A model generated the notes under the pieces. That model did no database searches. It saw only the letters and a program-made list of their open reading frames with translations, and had not been told where the DNA came from. A DNA stretch of 64,000 nt, from contig JAFFJZ010000025.1 in assembly GCA_018340375.1 (NCBI GenBank), positions 3,735,501 through 3,799,500 on the forward strand. Direction: 5' to 3'. The number at the start of each line of letters is the position of its first letter. Positions within the stretch are counted from its first letter, which is position 1. Positions 48,515 through 60,280 of the stretch are shown piece after piece. Origin of the DNA: Gonatopus flavifemur. Its lineage: Eukaryota > Arthropoda > Insecta > Hymenoptera > Dryinidae. A program made the translations under genes and the position numbers.

Positions 48515-48658
48515 CATGGATGGGCAGCATCAATTACTCTTTATAATTCAAGTACTTTCGAATGTGACGTTAAGAATCTCCAATTTATAAAAACAGAAAA
48601 ATACTTAACAAAAACAATTACTTCAAGCACAAAAAGTAATTAAGGCTGCCCATCTCTG
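48515..48658. mobile_element. Short hAT-like MITE with GATGGGCAGC ends
   Basis: 144 bp from CATGGATGGGCAGC to GCTGCCCATCTCTG, with AATTACT/AGTAATT inside each end. The 8-bp flanks (AACGAAAG and AAGCAGAA) match only partly. Non-coding. Confidence 0.5.
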
Positions 48659-49170
48659 AAGCAGAATATAATATTGGTCACTACTCAGGGCTCATGTTGT
48701 ATGTACAGTTGTCTGCAGTCTTATATACTCTGAATACAATAACAGAAAATATTTTATCATCATCCTACATCTATAAATATCACCCGTTTTAATCACCAAT
48801 ACTGATCTGCAACTGCAGATTTTGCAGTTTGTAGACTGTAGGTCTACCCATACAATCGAGTTCAAATCATTCTAATCACATAAAAATATTGTTAAAAATC
48901 AATAATAATGAATCACTTGAAAACTGAAACGTTCATCAGCTTCACTGAGCGAACAATGAATTGAAACCTCACATCATATATGTAAGGAACATCATAACAC
49001 AAGAAAAAGTAAACGTAAAATTTTCTAATTTTTTAAGGATTTGTATTTGATATTCTTCATCAATTTCTTCTCATATTTTCTGAGCATTTCTAAATTGAAT
49101 AATAATGTTTCCACCAGTTGATAAATTCATCTTCTTTCATACAATAAATCATAAGAGGCAATGATTGACA
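48659..49170. other. Region downstream of the CACTA-type transposase
   Basis: No second frame. Contains CTGCAGATTTTGCAGTTTGTAGA near 48812. I could not locate a CACTA/CACTG terminus. Confidence 0.35.
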
Positions 49171-51507
49171 TTAATTGATAGACACACTTTTTGACTCATA
49201 TGTTTCAATAATGTGATATGCTCTATAATGTTTGTTAAAGCCGACAGTTTTCAAACATCTGCAATCAAAAACTACATCCTTTCCATGTTCGATGTCAATA
49301 AAAATTTTTTCAATTACAAGAAAATATGGTTCATCATAGTCATCAATGTTGTGTAACAATACCATTCCAACGTTGTATTTGATACCATTGATTTCATACC
49401 AATCAACTGCATATTTGGAATCATTGTAATCTGACTCCCCAGCGATTTTACCATTTGTAATTGAATTGATTAATCCCTTTTGAGTTATATAACGAAAACA
49501 ACTTTGTAATTGACATCTCATGGCAATAGATAATGGCAATTCCTTCCTACATGTAATAGAACTGCAAACATTTTTCAACTCTTTATGTTTTGATTCATAT
49601 TTGAATGTACTCATGAAGATGGGTGGACCAATTTTCTTTATTATGGTCGGATAATGTGTAAGAAAATGATGTTTCGGTTTAAGTTTGCAATTGAAAATAT
49701 TCTGAAAATCAGAATTGTATTCGTGAATTTTGGTTTGGAGATGATCTATTAGGTCATCAGTGAAACATTGTGCAGTCAAAATATCAGTAATCTCTAACAG
49801 TAAGAGATAATTGTTCCAAACAACATCATTTTCTTCCACTAAATCACCGACAATAAGGGCAAAATTTCGTACCAAACATAACATCTCTGATGCAGACATT
49901 ATTGAGCGTTCATTTATTGAATGATTTTTATTAATTGGGGGTGGAGTGTTTACTTCTGCATCACTATAATGAAAATATTTAATGCGAGAATTGAGATGAT
50001 CAAGAGTAAAATACTTATTTTTTATCAAATGATTAATGATTTGCGCCATTCCATACCGATGCACACCTTCCATAAGATCATGCATTACATCACATGTCCA
50101 ATTTTCATACACATGAAAACTTGGTAAGTCGTGCCAGATACAAGATTCTTTTATGCCGATTTCATTTTTAAAATGATTATCAGATCCAATCATCTGTCTA
50201 ATATTGTCCGTATTCTCGATCGTTAGCGTTTCAGATTCTTTCTTAGATACTGTACAAAATCTACAAAGATTATGACAGTTGAAACTCTCACAAAATCCTA
50301 GAATACTATGGAGGCCTAAATTATCTCCTGACATTGAGATCAGGACAAATTTCACGTTTATAATTTCATCACCAATACTGATATTAATACCAACTTCTTC
50401 TAACCTCTTAAAATACTCTATTAACGGATGGAGGACTGAATCATTTCCGAATTCAGATCGATCTTTAGAGTAGAATAAGAGAGCTAAAAATATATTCTGT
50501 AATCGACTTGCCATATGAGAAGCTATTGTTGCAATAGATATGTAGACGGCACCTAGTTTGTTTTTTCCTGCACGACTACCGAGATGATTACCACTTTCGG
50601 AATCATCATAAAACATTATTAAAGGAATTATAGATGTACTCGAACCATATTTTTTTATAACATTTTTCCAAAGGCTCCCCTGAATTATGTTACATAATAC
50701 TGAGTCGTCATTTCTTAGCAGTTCAGTTTGATAATTCATTAGAGTCCGGAAAACGTTGGGAAGTTCAAGAAACAATATCAAGGTTTTACCAATTGGAATG
50801 AGGTAAGCTTTTTTTCCTTTTATCTCCATTACAACTGTTTCTGTACAAGTTTCCCTTGCTTTAGTAGTACCTATAACGATTTCTGTAGGTTTCACAAAAA
50901 TTCTTGAGTTTTCAAAATGTTTCATGCGCTTATATTCGGTATCAAAATGTTTAAAAATTGTCTGCATTGTAGAAGTTATGTTACTAATTTGCTCAATATT
51001 TTCTTCTGTATCATTTTCCTTATTACTTAGGACTTTATTGATATCCATTGCAAAATTAATGAACAACGATTCTATCAATTGGAAGAGAGTTTGAACCAGT
51101 GATCTTGGTAAATTTATAATACTATAAAGATTACATATCAACGCTTCTATTTGAGAGAAAAAATCATGAGAATTGAATTTTTGTTCCTCATATTCAGGGT
51201 TTTTCCCGAATGTATCATACGTATTGAAATTATTGCTGTCATCAACAGCAAAAGTCCCGGAAGTATTCGCTGCAATTTTTCCAACTGCGCAAGGTAGTAC
51301 ACTTTTTTCAATAGGTTCGGTGGATTCGATCATTGTGTGACTATTTTCCAAGTGATATTTCAAACCTCCTTTTCTATGATATACTCGTTTACAATTTGGA
51401 ACGGGACAAATAAAATAATTCGTTATAGTATGTACACAGTTTAAATGGAGAATATATTTTTGAAAATTTGGCAACGTGTTCTCACATTTGGGACAGTTGA
51501 ATTTCAT
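49171..51507 (-). CDS. CMC/EnSpm (CACTA)-type transposase with C2H2 fingers
   Basis: An uninterrupted minus-strand frame opens at 51591, but the ATG at 51507 gives the natural start (MKFNCPKC). Residue numbers here follow the longer frame. Zinc-finger-like C2H2 units lie at 33-54 and 62-85 (CPVPNC...HLENSH). The catalytic region has FYDDSESGNHLGSRAGKNKLG (327-347), the family's DDxxxxNPLGS..G.HKLG block; SGDNLGLHSILGF (421-433); CDVMHDLMEGV (500-510, family: DxMHDLLEG); and KPKHHFLTHYP then MSTFKYESKHK (638-670) near the C-terminus. No stops or frameshifts in ~780 codons, so it could be recently active. The SAM-domain gene upstream on the same strand is the usual companion. Element termini were not found. 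Confidence 0.75.
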   Translation of the reverse strand: MKFNCPKCENTLPNFQKYILHLNCVHTITNYFICPVPNCKRVYHRKGGLKYHLENSHTMIESTEPIEKSVLPCAVGKIAANTSGTFAVDDSNNFNTYDTFGKNPEYEEQKFNSHDFFSQIEALICNLYSIINLPRSLVQTLFQLIESLFINFAMDINKVLSNKENDTEENIEQISNITSTMQTIFKHFDTEYKRMKHFENSRIFVKPTEIVIGTTKARETCTETVVMEIKGKKAYLIPIGKTLILFLELPNVFRTLMNYQTELLRNDDSVLCNIIQGSLWKNVIKKYGSSTSIIPLIMFYDDSESGNHLGSRAGKNKLGAVYISIATIASHMASRLQNIFLALLFYSKDRSEFGNDSVLHPLIEYFKRLEEVGINISIGDEIINVKFVLISMSGDNLGLHSILGFCESFNCHNLCRFCTVSKKESETLTIENTDNIRQMIGSDNHFKNEIGIKESCIWHDLPSFHVYENWTCDVMHDLMEGVHRYGMAQIINHLIKNKYFTLDHLNSRIKYFHYSDAEVNTPPPINKNHSINERSIMSASEMLCLVRNFALIVGDLVEENDVVWNNYLLLLEITDILTAQCFTDDLIDHLQTKIHEYNSDFQNIFNCKLKPKHHFLTHYPTIIKKIGPPIFMSTFKYESKHKELKNVCSSITCRKELPLSIAMRCQLQSCFRYITQKGLINSITNGKIAGESDYNDSKYAVDWYEINGIKYNVGMVLLHNIDDYDEPYFLVIEKIFIDIEHGKDVVFDCRCLKTVGFNKHYRAYHIIETYESKSVSIN

Positions 51508-51591
51508 TGTGAATTTAGCAAACTTTCTTATTTGAATCGCCAAGGGAGGAACAAATGTAATGAAGTAAAGAAAATCAAAGAGGGAATGCAA

Positions 51592-52208
51592 AATCCAATT
51601 GATATTTTTGGAATATAAAACACCTTGATTTTTGAGTGAGAATCAAGAATATTGATCAGAATATTAATATTTATCGGAAGCATTGAACGTGAGCTAATTT
51701 CATATTGATAGAAATAAGATGGTAATAGATATATGAATATCAAATCCGTCAATGATTAAAAACAAACAAAATGATAAATTTGGAAGTGAATTTCAGTAAT
51801 ATGAGGATTGTTGAAAATCTCATCGGAAACAAAACATATGTGAATGATTACTGTATTGAAATCTAATGAAAATAAACGTTTTCAAAAACGGAATTGATTA
51901 ACATAGATCACGTTTTTTGAACTTGTTCAACGTGGCTTTCAGATACTAAGAAGAATTCAAGAAGGAGTGTATCAAACAATTTTGAATGAATATTTTTAAA
52001 ATCAAAATGACAAAAAATCTATGAATAATTACGTGCGTAATTTCAACAGGTCAACGACGTATGGTGGGATTGTGTCAAATTTTGTTCCTATGTTATAGAC
52101 ACACCTCTGTAAAATGATGTACAAATGATGTGCAGCACGTGGATAATGAACGTTAAAAACGTGATACATCTTAAATAAGCAATCAAATGCTTTAGAGGTC
52201 GAGGTGAA
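51592..52208. other. Spacer between transposase and SAM gene
   Basis: 384-bp upstream region of the transposase plus the 3' side of the SAM gene. AT-rich, with no frame or terminal repeat seen. Confidence 0.4.
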
Positions 52209-53443
52209 TTAATACTTTATATTGTCAGCAACAAGTAGAAGTTTTTCATATTTATCGACAGTTCCTTGAATAATTATATAAGGCTGCACCGTTTCTTTCC
52301 TTGTGTATGCCTTATCTTTTTGTTGTTCAATGATGTGCTCAACATCCCCAGGATTCTGGAAACAAAAATATTATTTTTGAATTGTATAAGTATAGATCAT
52401 TGCCCTACAATGTACAAAAATTGTCAAATTCTTCCTAGTTTAAAGATTTCACAATTAATTCGATGGGTTATGAAAATTGAATCACGTTTCTGTGAGAAAC
52501 CATAAGATTCATTGTCAACGATTGCAAATTGAGAAAAATGGAAATTACTCACATTGACGACCAAAAAAATGCTGTCGATGGCTTCTTGTATAGAATATTC
52601 AATTGTTTTAGATAATCTCCCTTTAGGTGGTACAAAGTGGGCCAACAATGTTATTTGTGTTGGGATTTTAACTGAAAAGGGAAAGAAAATATAGTAACAT
52701 TAATAATGAATCATTAATAGAAAGATGGGTTTGAATGGATTCTCATCGATTGCAATTTAATAATTTATTCATTGGATGAGTAATTCACATTAAGTGTGAA
52801 TTAAGTATAGGATTTTTGGGACTCAGAATCGAGAGCAAAATGTATACATGTAACAAAAAGTACTTACTGTCATCCACAAGATTATCGATAGATTCCTTCA
52901 TAAACATCAATTGTTCATCTTTGATTCAATGATCATTTTTGGAAGCAACCAAATTGTCAAAAAATTTTGGCCAGTTTAAATGGAAGTTTAACCCCTTATT
53001 TGGGAACAGTTTGTCAAAATCCAAATTAATCTATGAAAAAAAGACCAATCGATTGAAAAAAATTTCATTGACCTAGACTATTTAATTATCAAACTACTCT
53101 GGAAAAAGTATCAAATTGTAGGAATGCTTTCGACTACTTCTTTAGTTATAGAAATTTTATAATGCAGTGAGAAAAGTTCTCATCAATATGAAAGTATGGG
53201 AACATGAATTAGTAATGATCACAATCATAGTTATCATCATAATAATCATCATTCACCAAAGTTTCACTTCTCAAATCATTGAGAATATTCCACTTGGTAA
53301 TAAAATCATGTACAGTGTCATAATCTGAGTTTTTCCTTAATTCGAATGTAGCTTGCCATTTTTTTATGACAAAATCCCAAGGTTCATTATTGTTTTTCAA
53401 CCAAATGAAATTCTCTTTGTGCACGCCTAGAATGGAACAGAGT

Positions 53444-53860
53444 CAGTGGTGCCAGCATTTGGTCGACCGAGTCGATTTACCCTCTCCATCTACCATTTCT
53501 CGTCCCCACCATTGCAGCCGGGTGTACGCACACATTGAAACCCGTATTCATGTGATTCGGAACCGGTCGGTTCACTTCGAGTCGACTCGGACAATCGAGA
53601 GAGAACCAACTATCCGTCGGTCTTTGTCTTCTCAATATGTTTTACGATCGGCTAACTCCGTGCAAGATCGGAAAAAGTTGAAAGCCCACGCGGTCGACTT
53701 ACCGAAAAGTTTCACCGCTTTTTCTCTTCCAAGCGACAATTTTATTGTAATCAGTATCGGACTGACTTACCCGGCACCCCGGGCAATTCTCGGCCGGGGC
53801 CCTTCGATATTTTTTTCGTTTTTTTCTCAATTAAAGAGCCAGTTCAATACTGATTATTGA
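53444..53860 (+). other. GC-richer terminal block with open frame in both arms
   Basis: The terminal ~420 bp of each arm are GC-richer than the surroundings and contain an open frame of about 140 codons beyond the border (mirror copy 62394-61948 on the minus strand), with basic stretches such as RPHHCSRVYAHIETRIHVIR. There is no recognised domain and no good start codon inside the element. Openness in both arms is not independent evidence, because the arms are near copies. I consider it a structural end rather than a gene. Confidence 0.35.
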
Positions 53861-54400
53861 CTTATCACGATGGAATATAGATTTGATGCATGGCATCATT
53901 TAATTGAATTAAAATCGAGTATGAGTGAACAATTTTTCAATTATTATTTATTTTTCATAAATTTTATAAGATTATTGGTTAATCTTATGACTGATTATGA
54001 AGCTTTCAAGAACTCCTGTATGTATTGTATGAAAATTTTCCAATAGTTACGCATTTCTAATCATTATTTTAAATCTTGATGATTTTCCAATGAATTTCAT
54101 TAGAATTGTCAATCAATCGATGGTTGAAAAATTCTAAGATAGTTTTCCCTGATAAATTAATTTTCAGAGATCACTATGATATTCCAATGAGGATAATCAA
54201 ATCAACATCGATTATCAGATGTTGATCAACATCAAAATAATAAGACTGAATATTCAATTGATTGAGTGCAAATTATTTTCAATGGACTGAATAATTAGAT
54301 TTGAGCGTTCAAATTGATATTTCATCATTTCACGCACTATCAGTCTTTTCCCTTCGCTGCATTACTTCATAGACGTAGTATGTGGAAGGGAATATCTCAA

Positions 54401-54472
54401 GACCCCATAGCCTAGCGGCAAAAGACATGGTTCTTGAGAAAGAACGGTCGGGTTCGATTCTCTGTGGGAGAC
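54401..54472 (+). other. tRNA-like Pol III module, left arm
   Basis: The A box TAGCCTAGCGG and B box GGTTCGATTCT lie at tRNA-like spacing (32 bases between). The acceptor-like ends (GACCCCA with TGGGAG) and T-arm pair only partly. A GTTCT/AGAAC stem with a 6-base loop occupies the anticodon position. Best read as a degenerate tRNA-derived sequence or SINE head, not a working tRNA. Confidence 0.6.
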
Positions 54473-54847
54473 ATTTCATTTTTTTTTGTCATCTCTCTGG
54501 TGAATGATTCAATTTCACATCCGATTATTATTTTTTATGTCATTACATCGTCATGTTATCAATAATCCTGATCTTTCAGAATGCACTTGCGGATTCGACC
54601 AAGTACAGGTTCAAGTCGATTGGAAATTTCCCAAATATTCGTGTCCATGAGATATACACAGTGAAAAATTTTTCGTCAAATTTAACACACAAGCGAATGT
54701 CAACCATTTTTCTTCACACTCGACGTGTGTTGATTCCAGAGTGACACTCACAAAGTGTTAATTTGAACTCGAATAACATTTCAATGTGTTGAAAATGAAT
54801 CGATCGAACAGCATTTGATCAGTGTGTTGAATGAACATACAAAAGTG

Positions 54848-54945
54848 TTAAATATTCAACACTTGAATTTTAACACGTAGTTAAATATTCAACACTTGAA
54901 TTTTGACACGTAGTTAAATATTCGACACTTCAATTTTGACACGTA
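54848..54945. repeat. 33-bp tandem repeat, three units (two in the other arm)
   Basis: Unit TTAAATATTCAACACTTGAA followed by TTTTRACACGTAG, at 54848, 54881 and 54914. The right arm (about 60899-60960) has two units, so the arms have changed copy number independently. Confidence 0.7.
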
Positions 54946-54985
54946 CTTCTTTTTTACACAATGACGGAATTTTTTTTGATGTGTA

Positions 54986-55695
54986 GACCGATCGATGCAG
55001 AATCTTCTGGAATGAGAAATGAATAGCACTTCAGAGGAACGTTTTTGAAAAAGTTTGCTTGCAAATTCCATCAATTCCTGTGACAAATTGATGAAAAAAT
55101 TTCAAAAATTTGTGTCCATCGAATAAAGACCGATCGATTCGAAATCTAATGGAATGAAGAATTAAATCACTTCGGAGAAACGTTTTTGAAAAAGTACACT
55201 CGCAAATTCCATCAAACCCTCTGACAAATTGATGAAAAAATTTCAAAAATTCGGTCCATCGAATGAAGACCGATCGATTCGAAATCTAATGAAATGGAAA
55301 ATTAAATCACTTCGGAGAAACGTTTTTGAAAAAGTACACTTGCAAATTCCATCAAACCCTCTGACGAATTGATGAAAAAATTTCGAAACTTTATCTCCGT
55401 GGAATATAGATCGATCGATTCGGAATCTTCTGAAAAGAAAAACAATGAATATCACTTCGCAGGAACGTTTTTAAAAGAGTGTACTTGCAAATTCCATCAA
55501 TTCATGTGACAAATTGATGGGAAAAAATTCAGAAACTTGTGTCCATCGAATAAAGACCGATCGATTCGCAATATATTGAAATGAAAAATGAAATCACTTC
55601 GGAGGAATGTTTTTAAAAGAGTATACTTGCAAATTCCATCAAACCCTTTGACGAATTGATAAAAAAATTTCGGAACTTTGTCTCCGTGGAATATA
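54986..55695. repeat. ~142-bp tandem repeat, five units, left arm
   Basis: Units start GACCGATCGATTCGAAATCT or a variant at 54986, 55128, 55268, 55409 and 55555 and end before 55696. Each holds CACTTCGGAGAAACGTTTTT, GCAAATTCCATCAA and a TTGATGAAAAAATTTC block. On the minus strand the units give short open frames of a repeated FRIDRS...FHQFV...DGIC pattern, but unit length is not a multiple of three, so I do not call a protein. Confidence 0.75.
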
Positions 55696-56349
55696 GACCG
55701 ATCGATTCTGAATTTCCTCATGGAGAGCAATGGATTCTAAGGAGTATGACAAATATCATGAAGGCTGGAATATTTGATAATATATTTTCGAGTATGAGGA
55801 CAAGTATCTAGATTATAAGTGTTATAAGTACAAGTATCAATTTATGATGAAGGTGTTTGTTTTGGGGTCCACTGTTAAAAATGTTTGTGAATTTAATATA
55901 CGTTCATAGAAAAGAGAACATTAATTTTCAAGGGCGCTATATGAATTGTATTCCACACTTGGATGTTGAAAAATCAATCACATATTTCATGAACTTCAAT
56001 CAAAAGTTTTGAAATTCATAAAAGTTTGTGAGAATTCATAACTGTAGATATTGAATTTCTGTATTTATTTGAATATTGGAAAATCAATCACATATTTCTC
56101 AAATTTCAAACAAAGTTTCTGATATTCACCACAATTTATGAAAATTCATATCCCGATATATGCGATTACCCCGAAAGTGTGTGAACCTGAAATTCCCCGA
56201 TCTGTTGAAAACTAGTAGATTTTGAGAAATGACTAGAAAGTACTAGTTTTCAATAAATCAGGAAATTTCGGGACAATCGTGGTCTACCCTTTCGATGTGA
56301 ATTTTTGTAGGGAAAATTACTTGTTGTAAAATCAACATCACTAATTGTG

Positions 56350-56640
56350 AAATCAAATCACGCAGTTCTAATAATTCGCTCATATATGTATTTTCATTTT
56401 CAGAATTTTTTGTATCAATTTTGTAACAAAACATGATGAAGTATTCAGGAGAGATTTTTAAAATTGAACAATGTGGTGTTGAGAATCCATCGTAAAATCA
56501 AATCACGCGATTCTAATAATTCATTCATATATGTATTTTGATTTTCAGAATTGTTTGTATTAATTTCACACCATAACATGATGAAACATTTGGGAGGAAT
56601 TTCGGAAATTAAGTAATATAGTGTTGAAAATTCATGCATT
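56350..56640. repeat. Tandem duplication of ~150 bp in the inner arm
   Basis: Two units with AAATCAAATCACGC, TAATAATTC, CATATATGTATTTT, and an ACATGATGAA...GGAG...TTT end. The inverse copy in the right arm (59370-59660) has both units. Confidence 0.6.
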
Positions 56641-56660
56641 TTTTACATCGATTTTTATAA

Positions 56661-57020
56661 TATATATTGAAGAGTTCTATTCTCGCTCTTGAAAAAGAAT
56701 TCTTCGTGTGTTATCTGGGCGGGTTCATGTCCTGAGGAATATCTTTTTTTTCCGATTTCATATTATTCTTTTCTTATTTCAAGCAACTGAAGATGTAATT
56801 GTAATAATGTTATATTATAATAGGAACTAACTTTTTCTCCTTGCTGTTATCATATTGATATATTACTGGTTGACAGTACCATCTACACTGTTAGCGAAAT
56901 CTGTTTGGACATTACTGTAAAAAGTTCAGAAGCAATTAACACACACAATTCTGTATTAATTTTCAAACATTTTTGTATCCCCAAAATAATAGACAGGATT
57001 TTGAAATTCAAGCCACAACA
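56661..57020. other. Unique centre of the foldback element
   Basis: 360 bp with no inverse partner. AT-rich, with no frame or motif recognised. Confidence 0.5.
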
Positions 57021-57067
57021 TTATAAAAATCGATGTAAAAAAATGCATGAATTTTCAACACTATATT

Positions 57068-59360
57068 TATTTATTTATTTATTTTGTTTATACGGGTATA
57101 AAAGACCCTTTGGTACATAGAATATACATTATTTGAACCCATTATATATATCATACATCAAAGCATTAAGCATCATGTTAAGCTCGACTACATGCATCTT
57201 ATATTACAACAACAGTTAACGTGTATAATTATAGGTGAAAGGGACAATTAGATATTAAATTTGACAAATAAGAGAAAGAGAATTCCCAAGATCAGAATGA
57301 GATGAAAATAATTCAAGCACATCACTGTAAGAATTTGCTAGGATAGATATCCGATTTACCGGATCAGAATAACCGTGTCTCGATTTATAAGAAATTGGAT
57401 TGAACAATTCAGGGCGCCTCAATAAACGAGAAGGGACATTAAAACGTACAAGTCCAAGCAGTTGAGGGCAGCGAATTTTCCCATTAACAATTTTATACAA
57501 AAATGAAAAATCATTGAACAAACGACGTGATTCCAAGGAAGGCAAGTTAAGTAGAGCCATAATCAATGAGTAATCATGACAAGTGACGCTCAACGGACGG
57601 CCTATCTGATAGGTAGCAAAACGCAGGAACTTATGCTGAACTCTTTCCAAGTCTGTACAATCCCGAATTAGATGAGGACTCCAAATTTGAGACGCATACT
57701 CAAGATGACGTCTAACTAAAGTACAATACAGTGTTCGAAGTGCAACAGGATCACGAAAATCTCCACAAACGCGCTTGATGAATCCGAGAGATTTCATGGA
57801 AGTACCAACTATGTGATTGTAATGATCTGAGAAGTTGAAACGAGAGTCAAATGAAACTCCAAGATCACGAACAGTATTTATAGGTGATAACAGAGAATGA
57901 GACAAGTTATAAGGAAAATAAATAGCATTCTTACCTCTATGAAATCTCATCACATGGCATTTAGTGAGATTTAATGACATATTAGATAGCACACACCAAG
58001 ATTGTAACCGATCCAAATCAGATTGCAGATTTTGAGCATCTCTGTAAGTTCTTATAATCATAAACAGTTTCAGGTCATCAGCAAAAAGAAGATGTGTGCA
58101 GTACTTGAAAATCGTAGAGATATCATTAATGAAAATAATAAATAATAAAGGACCTAGATGTGAGCCTTGCGGTACACCTGAGGATACAAAAAATGGATCA
58201 GAGAAATATTGAGAGACACGAACTGATTGCGTACGATTCAGAATATAACTCTGTAACCACGAAAAAAAATTGCTTCGAATACCTAAATTACTTAATTTAT
58301 TTAACAATATATTATGATCAACTCTGTCAAAAGCCTTTGAGAAGTCTGTATATATAGTATCCACTTGGGCATTTTGATCAAGCGCAGAGGACACAACATG
58401 AGAGAAAATAGACAAGTTGGTTACGGTAGATTTGCCAGAAGTGAAGCCATGCTGGAAATCAGAAATAATATCAGAAAACAGTGGTGTTATTTTATCAGTA
58501 ACTATATCTTCAAAAATTTTCGGCATAACATTCATGATACTGATCGGTCTATAGTTTCTCACGTCAGAACGGTCCCCAGATTTGAAGATAGGAGTAATTG
58601 AGCTGGATTTCCATTGAGAAGGAAATATTCCAGAGGATAAAGAGCTGTTGAAGATCAACCACCAAGGCCGAGAAATGACGAACTTGCAAGATTTTAGAAA
58701 ATTAGGAGGAATACCATCATCACCAGGACCGGAAGAAGTTTTCAAGGATGAGATTTTATTGAACACTTCACCGATATTGATGGATAAATCGGAAAGATTG
58801 ACATTGAAAGTAGATCCTGGTAAATTACAAGGAACAACGGGATAATTTTGATAGACTGATCTGAAATAAGATGCAAATAAGTTCGAAATAGCAATACCAG
58901 TATTGCCAATAGTACCGTCTAAATGCATCACCAGGGGTATACCGTTCTGATTCCGCTTACTATTAACAAAGTTCCAAAAGCTTTTGACATTTGTAGGAAT
59001 GGACCCTTGAACGTAATGAAGATGAGACAAGTAACATTGGCGAGTCAAAACTTTACATTGAGCTCGTAAGTGACTAAAGATTAGGTAATCTCCAAAGCAA
59101 TTTGACTCTTTGTACCTATTGTGAGCAATTTTCTTTTGACGAATAAGTTTAATTAATTCCGAAGAAAACCATTTTGGATAAGAACTATTCCTTGATACAT
59201 ACTTGGGTACGAATGAATCAACTGCATTATATAAATGAAGATACAAAAAATCAACAGCTTCAATAACATTAAGATTACGCAATTCATCGTCCCAATTGAT
59301 AGAACCTAAATATTCACAAATTGCACTGTAATTCGCCTTATTAAAATTATATTTGATGAT
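57068..59360 (-). mobile_element. 5'-truncated jockey/CR1-like LINE inserted in the foldback arm
   Basis: Flanked by TATATT on both sides (57062-57067, 59361-59366). Minus orientation with a (TAAA)n tail at 57068-57082 and the open ORF2 frame running off the 5' end at 59360. Typical of 5' truncation during target-primed reverse transcription. Confidence 0.85.
57255..59360 (-). CDS. LINE ORF2 fragment: reverse transcriptase, endonuclease missing
   Basis: The frame is open from the truncation point (59360) to the stop at 57255-57257. The first Met (59282) is just the first internal Met. Counting from that Met: linker to residue 190; NYRPISI at 243-249; catalytic YTDFSKAFDRVDH at 311-323; SGVPQGSHLGPLLF at 368-381; and the FADD box at 400-403, followed by thumb and a C-terminal region ending near residue 675. 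All key palm aspartates are present and no stop interrupts, so the insertion is fairly young, but without the N-terminal endonuclease and 5' region it is not autonomous. The block pattern fits the jockey/CR1 group. Confidence 0.85.
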   Translation of the reverse strand: MIKYNFNKANYSAICEYLGSINWDDELRNLNVIEAVDFLYLHLYNAVDSFVPKYVSRNSSYPKWFSSELIKLIRQKKIAHNRYKESNCFGDYLIFSHLRAQCKVLTRQCYLSHLHYVQGSIPTNVKSFWNFVNSKRNQNGIPLVMHLDGTIGNTGIAISNLFASYFRSVYQNYPVVPCNLPGSTFNVNLSDLSINIGEVFNKISSLKTSSGPGDDGIPPNFLKSCKFVISRPWWLIFNSSLSSGIFPSQWKSSSITPIFKSGDRSDVRNYRPISIMNVMPKIFEDIVTDKITPLFSDIISDFQHGFTSGKSTVTNLSIFSHVVSSALDQNAQVDTIYTDFSKAFDRVDHNILLNKLSNLGIRSNFFSWLQSYILNRTQSVRVSQYFSDPFFVSSGVPQGSHLGPLLFIIFINDISTIFKYCTHLLFADDLKLFMIIRTYRDAQNLQSDLDRLQSWCVLSNMSLNLTKCHVMRFHRGKNAIYFPYNLSHSLLSPINTVRDLGVSFDSRFNFSDHYNHIVGTSMKSLGFIKRVCGDFRDPVALRTLYCTLVRRHLEYASQIWSPHLIRDCTDLERVQHKFLRFATYQIGRPLSVTCHDYSLIMALLNLPSLESRRLFNDFSFLYKIVNGKIRCPQLLGLVRFNVPSRLLRRPELFNPISYKSRHGYSDPVNRISILANSYSDVLELFSSHSDLGNSLSLICQI

Positions 59361-60280
59361 TATATTACTTAATTTCCAAAATTCCTCCCAAATGTTTCAT
59401 CATGTTATGGTGTGAAATTAATACAAACATTTCTGAAAATCAAAATACATATATGAATGAATTATTAGAATCGCGTGATTTGATTTTACGATGGATTCTC
59501 AACACCACAATGTTCGATTTTAAAAATCTCTCCTGAATACTTCATCATGTTTTGTTACAAAATTGATACAAAGAATTCTGAAAATGAAAATACATATATG
59601 AGCGAATTATTAGAACTGCGTGATTTGATTTCACAATTAGTGATGTTGATTTTACAACAAGTAATTTTCCCTACAAAAATTCACATCGAAAGGGTAGACC
59701 ACGATTGTCCCGAAATTTCCTGATTTATTGAAAACTAGTACTTTCTAGTCATTTCTCAAAATCTACTAGTTTTCAACAGATCGGGGAATTTCAGGTTCAC
59801 ACACTTTCGGGATAATCGCATATATCGGGATATGAATTTTCATAAATTGTGGTGAATATCAGAAACTTTGTTTGAAATTTGAGAAATATGTGATTGATTT
59901 TCCAATATTCAAATAAATACAGAAATTCAATATCTACAGTTATGAATTCTCACAAACTGTTATGAATTTCAAAACTTTTGTTTGAAGTTCATGAAATATG
60001 TGATTGATTTTTCAACATCCAAGTGTGGAATACAATTCATATAGCGCCCTTGAAAATTAATGTACTCTTTTCTATGAGCGTATATTAAATTCACAAACAT
60101 TTTTAACAATGGACCCCAAAACAAACACCTTCATCATAAATGGATACTTGTACTTATAACACTTATAATCTAGATACTTGTCCTCATACTCGAAAATATA
60201 TTATCAAATATTCCAGCCTTCATGATATTTGTCATACTCCTTAGAATCCATTGCTCTCCGTGAGGAAATTCAGAATCGAT

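Noticed and set aside
49171..51591. 806-residue frame as a host zinc-finger regulator
   Set aside because: The two N-terminal fingers are real, but the DD..NHLGS..GKNKLG, GDNLG, MHDLMEG and ESKH blocks are those of CMC/EnSpm-type transposases.
53366..53860. 164-codon open frame at the foldback end, also open in the other arm
   Set aside because: It starts outside the element, has no recognised domain, and the two arms are near copies, so openness in both is one observation and not two.
54401..54472. Functional tRNA gene
   Set aside because: The A and B boxes fit, but the acceptor, D and T stems have several mismatches and the anticodon loop is one base short.
54986..55730. Minus-strand repeat protein (FRIDRS...DGIC units)
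   Set aside because: Unit lengths of 140-146 bp are not constant multiples of three and the frame breaks between units, so the frames are a by-product of the DNA repeat.
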